From an uncultured Prevotellaceae bacterium (GTDB taxonomy: Bacteria > Bacteroidota > Bacteroidia > Bacteroidales > Bacteroidaceae), in contig ONCZ01000011.1 of NCBI GenBank assembly GCA_900316445.1, positions 62,001 through 126,000 of the forward strand: DNA of 64,000 nucleotides, read 5' to 3'. The translations under genes and the position numbers were made by a program. Positions 15,644-23,571 of this stretch are shown here, piece after piece. Numbering within the stretch: the stretch's first letter is position 1; every line of letters begins with the position of its first letter. The notes under the pieces are model-generated. The model was not told the origin of the DNA, made no database searches, and saw nothing but the letters and a program-made list of their open reading frames with translations.

Positions 15644-16708
15644 CTATTTATTAATAATCTCCATTTGTTGACGGACGCTTTCTTCGTGGATATTCTCAAA
15701 GACGTGGGCGACAAACTCAGGATCCATACCGCAGAGCGAACCCTGTGCACCACGCTTGTTCAAGATCTCATTATAACGATTGGCCTGCAACACCGTCATA
15801 TTGTGTTCCTTCTTGTACTGGCCAATCTCACGACACACCTTCATGCGCTTGGCCAAAAGATCCATCAACTGGTTGTCGAGTTCATCGATCTGCTTACGAA
15901 GCTGAGAGATGCCCTCCACCATCGTATGCTCATCACGGATGACGAGGAGCGACAGGATATAGTCGAGCACATCAGGCGTCACCTGCTGCTTGGCGTCGCT
16001 CCACGCCTTGTCTGGATCACAGTGGCTCTCGATGATCAGACCGTCGAAGCCCAGGTCCATTGCCTGCTGACAAAGCGGCGCAATCAGTTCACGACGACCT
16101 CCGATGTGTGAGGGATCGCTGATCAGCGGCAGTTCAGGGATACGACGGCGCAGTTCGATGGGAATCTGCCACATCGGCGCATTACGGTAGATCTTCTGCT
16201 CGTAGCTGGAGAAGCCGCGATGGATGGCCCCCAGACGCTTGATACCGGCCTGGTTGATACGCTCCAAGGCTCCAATCCAGAGTTCGATGTCAGGATTCAC
16301 AGGGTTCTTCACGAATACGGGCACATCCACACCCTTCAGAGAATCGGCAATAGCCTGCATAGCGAAGGGGTTAGCAGAGGTACGGGCACCAATCCATAGG
16401 ATGTCGATGCCATACTTCAGGGCCAGTTCGACATGATCAGGTGTAGCCACCTCGGTAGAGACGAGCATCTTCGTCTCTTTCTTCACCTGAGCAAGCCAAG
16501 CGAGGGCAGGCTCTCCGTGGCCTTCGAAGCCACCAGGTTTAGTACGGGGTTTCCACACACCGGCACGGAAGTTGTGGCAGCCTTTCATCGCCAGTTCGCG
16601 GGCGGTAGTCATCACTTGTTCCTCTGTCTCTGCAGAGCAAGGGCCTGCAATGACGAAGGGACGTTCATTGTCACTCGGTAAGTTCAGTGGTGCTAATTCA
16701 AGTTCCAT
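15644..16708 (-). CDS. aroG: Bifunctional DAHP synthase / chorismate mutase
   Basis: The N-terminal part (about 1-260) is a DAHP synthase of the AroA/KDO8P-synthase-like type, joining phosphoenolpyruvate and erythrose-4-phosphate. Motifs are FVIAGPCSAE, NFRAGVWKPRTKPGGFEG, ILWIGARTSANPF, VFVKNPVNPD, HRGFSSYE, SDPSHIGGRR and IIESHCDPDKAWSDAKQQ. The C-terminal about 90 residues are an AroQ chorismate mutase (ISQLRKQIDELDNQLMDLLAKRM, EIGQYKKEHN). The start is ATG 16708; a longer reading begins at TTG. The fusion ties the first step of the pathway to the branch step, and in this family the mutase domain usually serves for feedback inhibition by prephenate or its products. Third gene of the operon. 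Confidence 0.92.
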   Translation of the reverse strand: MELELAPLNLPSDNERPFVIAGPCSAETEEQVMTTARELAMKGCHNFRAGVWKPRTKPGGFEGHGEPALAWLAQVKKETKMLVSTEVATPDHVELALKYGIDILWIGARTSANPFAMQAIADSLKGVDVPVFVKNPVNPDIELWIGALERINQAGIKRLGAIHRGFSSYEQKIYRNAPMWQIPIELRRRIPELPLISDPSHIGGRRELIAPLCQQAMDLGFDGLIIESHCDPDKAWSDAKQQVTPDVLDYILSLLVIRDEHTMVEGISQLRKQIDELDNQLMDLLAKRMKVCREIGQYKKEHNMTVLQANRYNEILNKRGAQGSLCGMDPEFVAHVFENIHEESVRQQMEIINK

Positions 16709-16740
16709 ATTAATCAATTTTATTATTATTTCTTCTTATG

Positions 16741-16853
16741 GAAACGAATGTGAATAATATGAATAATTTTATCCACTAATAAGGATAATTTATATTCTAT
16801 TTAATTCGTTATTATTCGTGAGCATAATTATTCACATTATTCATATTCGTTTC
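16741..16853. repeat. Intergenic palindromic element, copy 2 (DAHP synthase / aminotransferase)
   Basis: Left arm GAAACGAATGTGAATAATAT (from 16741) and right arm ending CATTATTCATATTCGTTTC (to 16853) are imperfect reverse complements over about 28 bases. It has the same sequence family as 15536-15635. The right arm overlaps the last base of the aminotransferase stop codon. Confidence 0.85.
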
Positions 16854-18013
16854 TAAAATATCTCTTTGATTCGTTTTAATGCCTGCTGGATCTTTTCCTC
16901 TTTGGCGCAGAGGGAGATGCGGATGTAGCGCTGGCCGTTGGAGCCGAAGATGAAGCCAGGAGTGATGAATACACGGGCTTCGTGGAGGACGCGCTCCGTC
17001 AGATCTTCGACATCGGCGTATTGCTCAGGTATCTTGCCCCAGAGGAACATACCCACCTGGTTCTTGTCGTAGGTGCAGCCCAAGACATCCATGATCTGCT
17101 CAGCCCACTCACGACGACGAGCATAAGTATTGATATTATACTCACGATGCCAAGCATCATCATTCTTGTAAGCCTCAGCAGCAGCGAGTTGGATGCCCCG
17201 GAAGGTGCCGCTCTCGATGTTCGACTGTACTTTGAGAATCCACGAGATAAACTCCGCATTGGTAGCACAGAGACCCACACGCCATCCTGGCATGTTATGG
17301 CTCTTCGACATCGAACTGAACTCGATGCAGCAGTCCTTGGCCCCTGGGATCTGAAGTATGCTTAAATGCTCCTCGCTGAGAATGAAGGAATAAGGGTTGT
17401 CGTTCACCACGACGATGTCATGCTCCTTGGCAAAGGCCACAAGCCGCTCATAAGTCTGACGCTGGGCACGGCCTCCCGTCGGCATGTTAGGATAGTTCGT
17501 CCACATCAATTTTACCTTCGACAGATCCATCTGTTCGAGTTCGTTGAAGTCGGGCTGCCAGGCGTTATCCTCCCGCAGATTGTAGTTCACAATCTTTGCA
17601 CCCAGGATCTTACTGAGCGAAGTATAGGTGGGATAGCCGGGATTGGGCACCAGCACCTCATCGCCAGGGTTCACGAAAGCGAGGGTGACATGCAGGATGC
17701 CTTCCTTGGAACCTATCAACGGCAGGATCTCCGTCTTAGCATCAAGATCCACATTATACCAGCGCTTATAGAAACCGGCCATCGCCTCTCGAAGTTCTGG
17801 CGTTCCCATCGTGGGCTGATAACCGTGGGCATTGGACTGATGCGCCACCTCACAGAGTTTTTCGATGGTCTGCTCCGACGGCGGCATATCGGGGCTACCG
17901 ATAGCGAGGCTGATAATATCCTTGCCTTCGGCATTCATCTGTGCCACTTCCTTCAGTTTCCTACTGAAATAGTATTCGCTCACTAAACTGAGCCTGTCTG
18001 CTGGTTGTATCAT
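16853..18013 (-). CDS. Class I/II pyridoxal-phosphate aminotransferase
   Basis: A 386-residue cytoplasmic aminotransferase of fold type I. Visible are SLAIGSPDMPPS, GYQPTMGTPELREAM, the PLP-binding NPGYPTY and NYPNMPTGG, NDNPYSF, and the Schiff-base lysine in SSMSKSHNMPGWRVG, with a C-terminal arginine in QRYIRISLC. It lies between pheA and the DAHP synthase, so it most likely makes phenylalanine and tyrosine from the keto acids or converts prephenate to arogenate. Sequence resemblance also reaches the LL-diaminopimelate and aspartate aminotransferase groups, so no symbol is given. Its start is 22 bases past the pheA stop. Confidence 0.88.
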   Translation of the reverse strand: MIQPADRLSLVSEYYFSRKLKEVAQMNAEGKDIISLAIGSPDMPPSEQTIEKLCEVAHQSNAHGYQPTMGTPELREAMAGFYKRWYNVDLDAKTEILPLIGSKEGILHVTLAFVNPGDEVLVPNPGYPTYTSLSKILGAKIVNYNLREDNAWQPDFNELEQMDLSKVKLMWTNYPNMPTGGRAQRQTYERLVAFAKEHDIVVVNDNPYSFILSEEHLSILQIPGAKDCCIEFSSMSKSHNMPGWRVGLCATNAEFISWILKVQSNIESGTFRGIQLAAAEAYKNDDAWHREYNINTYARRREWAEQIMDVLGCTYDKNQVGMFLWGKIPEQYADVEDLTERVLHEARVFITPGFIFGSNGQRYIRISLCAKEEKIQQALKRIKEIF

Positions 18014-18035
18014 ATACTTTGAACTTTAGATTTCA

Positions 18036-18878
18036 TTAGTTTGTCTGCTTTCCGTCCTTGTACTCTCCAAGAATCTTCAAATCCTTTGTCAGTGGTATAA
18101 TCGCATCTATCGACTGGCGATAGCGGGTGAGGTCGTCGTACATCACATCGACGTAGAACAAGTACTCCCACTCCCGGCCGATAATCGGCAACGACTGAAT
18201 CTTCGTGAGGTTGATCTTATAGAACGAGAGAATCGCCAGCACATGAGAGAGGCTTCCCTCCTCGTGAGGCAGCGAGAACACGATGCTCGACTTGTTCGTC
18301 TCCGTCAACGGACGCAGCATATCGGCCTTGTTGGGATTGCTGACCACGAGGAAACGGGTGAAGTTGTGCTTGTTATCCTCAATATGATCCTCAAGTACCT
18401 TCAAGCCGTAGAGTCTGGCAGCCTCAGCATGGCAGATGGCCGCCCAACCACGATGCTGGCCCTCGGCAATCATCTTCGCCGAACCAGCCGTATCCTCGGC
18501 CTCCACATTCTTCAACTGCGGATGCTGCGCCAGGAACTGACGGCACTGCATCAGGGCCACAGGATGGGAATGGACCTCGGTGATGGTATCCCAGTCATCC
18601 TCAGGCAGACAGCAGATGCTGTGGGTAATGTGCAGCTTATGCTCGCCCACCACTGTCGTACCAGAATCACGCAACAGTTCATAATTATGGAGCAACGAGC
18701 CTGCGATGGTATTCTCGATGGCGAGCATACCGATGGCTGTGGGATCCTGCTTGATGCTGTCGAAGACCTGTTCAAAGGTAGAACAACATATCAACTGTAT
18801 CTGCTCCCCCTCGAAATACAGGTGTGCCGCGATGTCGTGGAACGACCCGATCAGTCCTTGTATGGCAATTCTCTTCAT
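18036..18878 (-). CDS. pheA: Prephenate dehydratase
   Basis: Converts prephenate to phenylpyruvate, the committed phenylalanine step. The 280 residues begin MKRIAIQGLIGSFHDIAAHL (the GxxGSFHxxAA opening of the family). They carry the IENTIAGSLLHNY motif, HPVALMQCRQFL, AEDTAGSAKMIAEG and the catalytic region NFTRFLVV. A C-terminal ACT domain (about 195-275, SIVFSLPHEEGSLSHVLAIL ... SLPIIGREWEYLFYVD) has the GALxxxL- and ESRP-like effector sites in diverged form. It is the first structural gene after the attenuator, 42 bases downstream of the terminator T-run. The chorismate mutase half of E. coli PheA is absent. Confidence 0.93.
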   Translation of the reverse strand: MKRIAIQGLIGSFHDIAAHLYFEGEQIQLICCSTFEQVFDSIKQDPTAIGMLAIENTIAGSLLHNYELLRDSGTTVVGEHKLHITHSICCLPEDDWDTITEVHSHPVALMQCRQFLAQHPQLKNVEAEDTAGSAKMIAEGQHRGWAAICHAEAARLYGLKVLEDHIEDNKHNFTRFLVVSNPNKADMLRPLTETNKSSIVFSLPHEEGSLSHVLAILSFYKINLTKIQSLPIIGREWEYLFYVDVMYDDLTRYRQSIDAIIPLTKDLKILGEYKDGKQTN

Positions 18879-18920
18879 ATCTTATTATTTCACCTTTTTA
18901 CTTTTTTACCTTTTCACCTT

Positions 18921-18960
18921 TAAATAAAAACTCCGCTTTCACTTGGTTGTGAAGCGGAGC
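18921..18960 (-). terminator. Attenuator terminator of the Phe/Tyr operon, with competing antiterminator
   Basis: On the minus strand CTCCGCTTCAC (18949-18959) pairs with GTGAAAGCGGAG (18931-18942) and is followed by TTTTTATTTA, a good intrinsic terminator. The 5' arm can instead pair perfectly over 11 bases (TCCGCTTCACA, 18948-18958) with TGTGAAGCGGA at 19010-19020 inside the leader ORF. The two structures are mutually exclusive. A ribosome stalled on the Tyr/Phe codons upstream would leave 19010-19020 free and favour read-through, while one reaching the stop codon would cover it and allow termination. Confidence 0.88.
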
Positions 18961-18996
18961 CTTATTTTAATTCTTCAATTTTTTAATTCTTTAATT

Positions 18997-19074
18997 TTAC
19001 TTACGGCCTTCCGCTTCACAGTTCCCTGCAAAGTAAAAGTAATAACCGTAAAAGTAAGCGTTCAACAGTGACAT
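18997..19074 (-). CDS. Leader peptide of the pheA operon attenuator
   Basis: A 25-residue ORF beginning ATG at 19074 and ending TAA at 18997-18999. Residues 7-15 read YFYGYYFYF, which is five Tyr and three Phe in nine codons, and the peptide ends CEAEGRK. It starts about 22 bases after the expected transcription start from the TACTTTTG element at 19103. Its distal codons overlap the antiterminator strand (19010-19020), as needed for ribosome-controlled attenuation. The codon content matches the products of the genes downstream (Phe and Tyr synthesis), which makes a chance ORF very unlikely. It is too short for normal gene callers. Confidence 0.9.
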   Translation of the reverse strand: MSLLNAYFYGYYFYFAGNCEAEGRK

Positions 19075-19102
19075 ATTCTTTTCGTTTTTGTCTTATCGGC
19101 TG

Positions 19103-19110
19103 CAAAAGTA
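19103..19110 (-). promoter_or_regulatory. -7 promoter element of the Phe/Tyr operon
   Basis: TACTTTTG on the minus strand, followed by GCAGCC, with TTTG-rich sequence about 20 bases further upstream. It lies 28 bases before the leader-peptide ATG. Confidence 0.75.
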
Positions 19111-19162
19111 CATCATTTCTGCGAAACAAACAAATATTTTGCAAGAAAATTTGCGATTTCGC

Positions 19163-19831
19163 TTACATTTTATACAATTCGCCCCACTGTTTGCGGACTT
19201 CATCACGGTCCACCTCATCAATCAGGATCTCAGACAGCGCTGCTATGACCTCAAACGGAATCTGTAAGCGAGGATCGTCGTTATGCGGATTGAGAGCTGG
19301 CAGGAAACCGGCCATCTCGCTCTTATAAACCTCCCTCATCCGATTGCCGTCCCTGCCGCTGTCTATCGAACAGGAGTAGGTCACGTTGGCCAGACGGTCG
19401 CAGAGCTTTACAAACGGAGCGTACGGCGTCTCACGTATACCTTGATAGTACTTCTCCCCAGCCCGCTCTGATCGGGTACGGCCCTTGTCGTTGGTCAGGG
19501 CATAGACGATCTCCGTCCCCATTAGCGCCTGTTCCTCCGACAACCACTGACGGGCCGCCTTCATCACATCATTGTAGGTCAAACGAGCATCCTCGATACT
19601 GTCGTGGAAAAAAGCACCAAAGAAGATCGGCAGCACATCTTCCTCACGGACACATACCAGATGACCATAGCAACAGACACCCTCTACCACCATGTCCAAG
19701 TGGAAGCCGTATGGCAACTCGTCGCCATAGGTCTCATTCACACTCTGATGCAACTCATGGGCAGCAAGTCTAATTTCCCCGATTTGCTTGGCATACTTCT
19801 CCTGCAAAGCCTGAAATTCTTCCTTTGTCAT
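19163..19831 (-). CDS. HD-domain phosphohydrolase (SpoT/MESH1 hydrolase-like)
   Basis: A 222-residue cytoplasmic protein starting MTKEEFQALQEKYAKQIG (ATG 19831; longer readings run back through the divergent promoter region). Metal-binding HD-type motifs are visible: a His in GFHLDMV, then AFFHDSIEDARLTY (HD..ED) and KLCDRLANVTYS. They match the HDxxED and KLxDRxxN boxes of the ppGpp hydrolase domain of SpoT/RelA and of small alarmone hydrolases. No synthetase domain is present. A role in removing (p)ppGpp is a reasonable inference; another nucleotide substrate is possible. Transcribed alone from a TATCTTTG element, back to back with nhaC. Confidence 0.78.
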   Translation of the reverse strand: MTKEEFQALQEKYAKQIGEIRLAAHELHQSVNETYGDELPYGFHLDMVVEGVCCYGHLVCVREEDVLPIFFGAFFHDSIEDARLTYNDVMKAARQWLSEEQALMGTEIVYALTNDKGRTRSERAGEKYYQGIRETPYAPFVKLCDRLANVTYSCSIDSGRDGNRMREVYKSEMAGFLPALNPHNDDPRLQIPFEVIAALSEILIDEVDRDEVRKQWGELYKM

Positions 19832-19853
19832 ACAAAAATAATAAATTCCGCTG

Positions 19854-19861
19854 CAAAGATA
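19854..19861 (-). promoter_or_regulatory. -7 promoter element of the HD-domain gene
   Basis: TATCTTTG on the minus strand followed by GCAGCG, 22 bases before ATG 19831. It forms a divergent pair with the plus-strand element at 19906. Confidence 0.7.
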
Positions 19862-19905
19862 CAAAATATTGTGTATTATGCCATATGATTTTTGAATTAT
19901 TTTTG

Positions 19906-19913
19906 TACTTTTG
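19906..19913 (+). promoter_or_regulatory. -7 promoter element of nhaC
   Basis: TACTTTTG followed by GCAGCG, only eight bases before ATG 19922, so the transcript would be nearly leaderless. Confidence 0.65.
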
Positions 19914-19921
19914 CAGCGATT

Positions 19922-21355
19922 ATGGTAAAAAACCCTCATCCACTCATCGCCTGCATCCCCGTCGTGGTGCTTATCGGCCTTCTGGCTATAGCCATCTCGC
20001 TTTTCGGCAGCGACTCCCTCAGCGGCGGCAGTCAGATAGCCCTGCTCATGGGTATGGCCGTCTGCGTCAGCCTCTCGATGACTATCTACAAGACGCCTTG
20101 GCACACGTTCGAAAAACAGATTAAGGCGACGCTCGGCGAAGTGAGCATCACCTTGCTCATCCTGCTTTGTGTGGGAATGTTGGCCGGGTCGTGGATGGTC
20201 AGCGGTATTGTTCCCACCTTAATATATTATGGGGTGCAGATCATGTCGCCACAGTTCTTCCTCGTGTCGTCATGCATCATCTGTGCCCTCGTATCACTGC
20301 TCTCAGGCAGTTCATGGACGACTATCGCCACCATCGGTGTCGCCCTATTGGGCATCGGCCATGCCTTGGGTGTCTCAGAGGCCTGGACGGCCGGTGCCAT
20401 CATCTCCGGCGCCTACTTCGGCGATAAGATGTCCCCCCTGAGTGATACAACCATCCTCGCTTCATCAGCCACAGGCACCGACCTCTTCGTTCACATCCGG
20501 TATATGATGTTCACCACGATGCCCACCTTCCTCATCACCATCATCATTTTCTTCATCACAGGACTGGACGGCGAAGCCAGTACGGAGGTGGAGGTCAGCC
20601 AATATACGGAGGGACTGTCGCAAACCTTCAATATCTCTTTATGGACGCTGTTGGTGCCCCTGCTGACGGGTGTGCTCATCGCCCGTCGTGTGCCTTCGCT
20701 CATCGTTCTCTTCGCCTCATCCGTGATGGCAGGCATCGTGGCACTCATCCTCCAACCACATATCCTTTGTGAGATAGCAGGCGGAGGAAGTGATGTTTCG
20801 GCTGCCTCACTGACCCGAGGACTGGCTATCACCTATTTCGGAGCGACGGCCGTCGATACTGGTAACGTCTCACTCAACGAACTGATCTCCACCAGGGGCA
20901 TGGCGGGCATGCTCAACACCATCTGGCTCATCCTCTGTGCCATGTGCTTTGGCGCGGCGATGGTGGCCAGCCGTATGATAGAGAGCATCACGAAGATTGT
21001 CATCCGCTTCATCCACAACCGCATCAGCCTTGTGTCGTCCACCGTGGGCACAGGCATCTTCCTCAATATCACCACCGGCGACCAGTTCATCTCCATCGTC
21101 CTCAATGCTGATATATATAAAGAGGTATATAAGCAGGAGGGCTACGAGTCGCGACTATTGAGCCGTACGACGGAGGATGCGGCCACCGTCACCTCTGTGC
21201 TCATCCCCTGGAATACCTGCGGCATGACACAATCCACCGTGCTGGGTGTCCCTACCCTCACCTATCTCCCCTATTGCTTCTTCAACCTGCTTTCACCGCT
21301 GATGAGCATCTTCATCGCTGCCATCGGCTGGAAGATAAAAAGGATAAACAAATAG
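19922..21355 (+). CDS. nhaC: NhaC-family Na+/H+ antiporter
   Basis: A 477-residue polytopic inner-membrane protein. Around a dozen hydrophobic helices are visible, starting with HPLIACIPVVVLIGLLAIAI. The diagnostic NhaC features are GAIISGAYFGDKMSPLSDTT near residue 165 and, in the second half, NITTGDQFISIVLNADIYKE and TSVLIPWNTCGMTQSTVLGV. These fit the ion-transporter superfamily members that exchange Na+ (or malate/lactate) for protons. Start ATG 19922 is chosen because the promoter TACTTTTG lies just upstream. Transcribed divergently from the HD-domain gene; no functional link is seen. Confidence 0.88.
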   Translation: MVKNPHPLIACIPVVVLIGLLAIAISLFGSDSLSGGSQIALLMGMAVCVSLSMTIYKTPWHTFEKQIKATLGEVSITLLILLCVGMLAGSWMVSGIVPTLIYYGVQIMSPQFFLVSSCIICALVSLLSGSSWTTIATIGVALLGIGHALGVSEAWTAGAIISGAYFGDKMSPLSDTTILASSATGTDLFVHIRYMMFTTMPTFLITIIIFFITGLDGEASTEVEVSQYTEGLSQTFNISLWTLLVPLLTGVLIARRVPSLIVLFASSVMAGIVALILQPHILCEIAGGGSDVSAASLTRGLAITYFGATAVDTGNVSLNELISTRGMAGMLNTIWLILCAMCFGAAMVASRMIESITKIVIRFIHNRISLVSSTVGTGIFLNITTGDQFISIVLNADIYKEVYKQEGYESRLLSRTTEDAATVTSVLIPWNTCGMTQSTVLGVPTLTYLPYCFFNLLSPLMSIFIAAIGWKIKRINK

Positions 21356-21438
21356 CTATTTATTGAGATATATCACTGTTTAAGTAAAATTAATTAAAAA
21401 TAATTCCGATTTTACTTGCAAGTTTTAAAATTATTTTG

Positions 21439-21446
21439 TATATTTG
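21439..21446 (+). promoter_or_regulatory. -7 promoter element of the beta-barrel gene
   Basis: TATATTTG followed by GCACCG, with TTGCAAG about 22 bases upstream as a possible -33 element and 51 bases of leader to ATG 21498. Confidence 0.7.
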
Positions 21447-21497
21447 CACCGTCAAACGACAAATAAATCATTTAATAACACAAAAAAAGAAAAAGTT

Positions 21498-22094
21498 ATG
21501 AAGAAATTAATGATGATTGCTGCAATGATGCTCATGAGCATCGGCGCATTTGCTCAGGAAGCAGGCGAGATGTATATCAAGCCTATGGTCGGTGCTTCAA
21601 TTGCTACTATTACGAATGTTGACAACAGCAAATTCAAATTTGGTCTGGTAGGTGGAGCAGAGTTTGGCTACCATATCTCTGACGCATTTGCTCTGACCGG
21701 TGGTGCTCTCTACGCTATGCAGGGAGCTGGTGCTAAGGATGATGATTTGAGGAAGGATGCGAGCACAACGCTGTCTTATATCAACATTCCTATCTTAGCT
21801 AACTATTACATCTTCCCCGGCTTCGCTGTTAAGGCAGGTTTCCAGCCCGGATTCCTGGTCTCTGCCAAGACAAAGTATACGGCTGGTGGCCATGATGTTG
21901 AATATACAGGTACCGATGGCTACAAGAAAGTAGACTTTTCTATTCCCCTTGGTGTGTCATATGAATTCTCAGATTTCGTTATCGATGCTCGCTACAATCT
22001 TGGTTTGACTAAGATTTATGATGCTGATTCTAGTTCTAAAACATCCAAGAACAGCGTGATCATGCTGACCGTCGGTTACAAGATCCCCCTCTAA
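21498..22094 (+). CDS. Outer-membrane beta-barrel (porin-family) protein
   Basis: A 198-residue protein starting MKKLMMIAAMMLMSIGAFAQ, a signal peptide. It continues in alternating strands typical of the small outer-membrane beta-barrel family (MYIKPMVGASIATITN, FGYHISDAFALTGGALYAMQ, YKKVDFSIPLGVSYEF) and ends with an aromatic/hydrophobic strand, VIMLTVGYKIPL. It resembles the gene at 56531-57208 in size, start and ending (QLTVGYKFAL), so the two are paralogues. Monocistronic: promoter at 21439, terminator at 22118. Specific substrate unknown. Confidence 0.85.
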   Translation: MKKLMMIAAMMLMSIGAFAQEAGEMYIKPMVGASIATITNVDNSKFKFGLVGGAEFGYHISDAFALTGGALYAMQGAGAKDDDLRKDASTTLSYINIPILANYYIFPGFAVKAGFQPGFLVSAKTKYTAGGHDVEYTGTDGYKKVDFSIPLGVSYEFSDFVIDARYNLGLTKIYDADSSSKTSKNSVIMLTVGYKIPL

Positions 22095-22117
22095 TAGATT
22101 CATTTAATATCATTTAA

Positions 22118-22146
22118 ACCACATCTCTTGCAGATGTGGTTTTTTT
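22118..22146 (+). terminator. Intrinsic terminator of the beta-barrel gene
   Basis: ACCACATCT / AGATGTGGT perfect 9-bp stem, 5-base loop, then TTTTTT. Its T-run abuts the promoter of the next gene. Confidence 0.92.
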
Positions 22147-22150
22147 GTTG

Positions 22151-22158
22151 TATCTTTG
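22151..22158 (+). promoter_or_regulatory. -7 promoter element of the aldo/keto reductase gene
   Basis: TATCTTTG followed by GCGCCC, immediately after the terminator T-run, with 36 bases to ATG 22195. Confidence 0.7.
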
Positions 22159-22194
22159 CGCCCAAAGACCAACAAGACTAAAATCAAACAGCAA

Positions 22195-23562
22195 ATGAAA
22201 GAAAAAGACAGCCCCAATATGAACCGGCGCGAGTTTCTCAAGAGACTTGGCATCGGTACCGGATCTGCTATCGGAATGATGGCCTTTGAGCCGTTATCAG
22301 CTTTGGCACAGAGTGAGAAGAAAGATACTGTCATCGACAACCGAATGACCTACCGCGTACAGCACGGCTCCGGCAAGCAGGTGTCGCTGCTCGGCTTCGG
22401 TATGATGCGGTTGCCTAACGATCAGGACGAGGTGAACGAATTAGTGGATTACGCCATTGAGCACGGCGTGAACTACTTCGACACGGCCCCGATGTATATG
22501 GGCGGACAGTCGGAGGTGCTCACCGGCAATGCCCTCAGCCGCCATCCACGCGACAAATATTTTGTGGCCACGAAGATGTCGAACCAGCGCAACAATCTCT
22601 GGAACTTCGACGATGCACAGCGCATGTACTATCAGTCGTTCCAGCGCCTGAAGGTCGACCATATCGACTACTACCTGCTGCACAGCATCGGCGGTGGAGG
22701 CGTGGATGCCCTGCATGGACGGTTCCTCGACAACGGACTGCTCGACTTCCTGATGAAGGAGCGCGAGGCAGGCCGTATACGCCACCTCGGATTCTCCTAC
22801 CACGGTGACGTGAGTGCCTTCGACTGGCTGCTCGACCACAACGACGAATACCACTGGGATTTCGTTCAGATTCAGATGAACTTCCTCGACTGGCGGCACG
22901 CCTCGCTCAACACAAACGGATGGAGGAAGGATGCCGATGCAGAGTACCTCTATAATAAATGTGAGAAACTCGGCATCCAGAATGTCGTCATGGAACCGCT
23001 GCGCGGTGGAGCCTTCGGACGTATGGCCCAGGAGCTGGAGGATCAGCTGAAAGCCCGTCGCCCAGACGACAGCACCGCCCGCTGGGCCTTCCGCTGGGTG
23101 GGTTCCCATTCCAACATTCTCACCGTACTCAGCGGCATGAACCGTATGGATCACTTGGAAGAGAATGTCGCCACCTTCTCGCCACTCGAGGTCTGCACTG
23201 ATGCCGAGAACACGCTGCTCGCCGACATTGCCGACCAGATGTCAGGCTTCCCCACGATTCCCTGTACCACCTGCGAATACTGCATGCCCTGTCCATACGG
23301 TGTCAACATCCCAGGCAATTTCGCTTACTACAACGAGGCCGTCACCGAACATATCCTGCCCCTGCCCGCTCCAACTGCAGCCGACTATGCAGAGCGCCAG
23401 CAACAGTTCATTGAGGGTTATCGCAAGGCCTTGCCGAATGCTGAGACCTGGGCCCGTGCCTGTCAGGACTGCGAGGAATGTCTGCCCAAGTGTCCCCAGC
23501 AGATCCGCATCCCCAACCAGATGAGCCGCATCGTGGAAACCCTCCGCGTCAGAAGAAGATAG
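22195..23562 (+). CDS. Tat-exported aldo/keto reductase with C-terminal 4Fe-4S domain
   Basis: A 455-residue protein. The N terminus contains MNRREFLKRLGIGTGSA (second possible start 22219), a twin-arginine-type signal followed by a hydrophobic stretch and ALAQ. Residues about 50-340 form an aldo/keto reductase barrel: LLGFGMMRLP, VNYFDTAPMYMGGQSE (Asp and Tyr of the tetrad), FVATKMS (Lys), YYLLHSIGGGG (His), and VVMEPLRGGAF. Two cysteine clusters close the protein, CTTCEYCMPCPYGVNIP and CQDCEECLPKCPQQIRIP, as in the aldo/keto reductase family with a ferredoxin domain. It probably carries out periplasmic redox chemistry with an Fe-S partner; the substrate is unknown. Confidence 0.88.
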   Translation: MKEKDSPNMNRREFLKRLGIGTGSAIGMMAFEPLSALAQSEKKDTVIDNRMTYRVQHGSGKQVSLLGFGMMRLPNDQDEVNELVDYAIEHGVNYFDTAPMYMGGQSEVLTGNALSRHPRDKYFVATKMSNQRNNLWNFDDAQRMYYQSFQRLKVDHIDYYLLHSIGGGGVDALHGRFLDNGLLDFLMKEREAGRIRHLGFSYHGDVSAFDWLLDHNDEYHWDFVQIQMNFLDWRHASLNTNGWRKDADAEYLYNKCEKLGIQNVVMEPLRGGAFGRMAQELEDQLKARRPDDSTARWAFRWVGSHSNILTVLSGMNRMDHLEENVATFSPLEVCTDAENTLLADIADQMSGFPTIPCTTCEYCMPCPYGVNIPGNFAYYNEAVTEHILPLPAPTAADYAERQQQFIEGYRKALPNAETWARACQDCEECLPKCPQQIRIPNQMSRIVETLRVRRR

Positions 23563-23571
23563 AATCAGCTG

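Noticed and set aside
16709-16717. Longer start (TTG) for the DAHP synthase
   Set aside because: An ATG three codons later fits the family start and needs no rare start codon.
17366-17986. 206-codon plus-strand frame opposite the aminotransferase
   Set aside because: Shadow of a gene with clear PLP-binding motifs on the other strand.
19832-20104. N-terminal extension of the HD-domain protein
   Set aside because: It would run through both divergent promoters and into nhaC; ATG 19831 fits the family.
22441-23154. 237-codon minus-strand frame opposite the aldo/keto reductase
   Set aside because: Shadow frame; the plus strand shows the tetrad residues and Fe-S cysteines.
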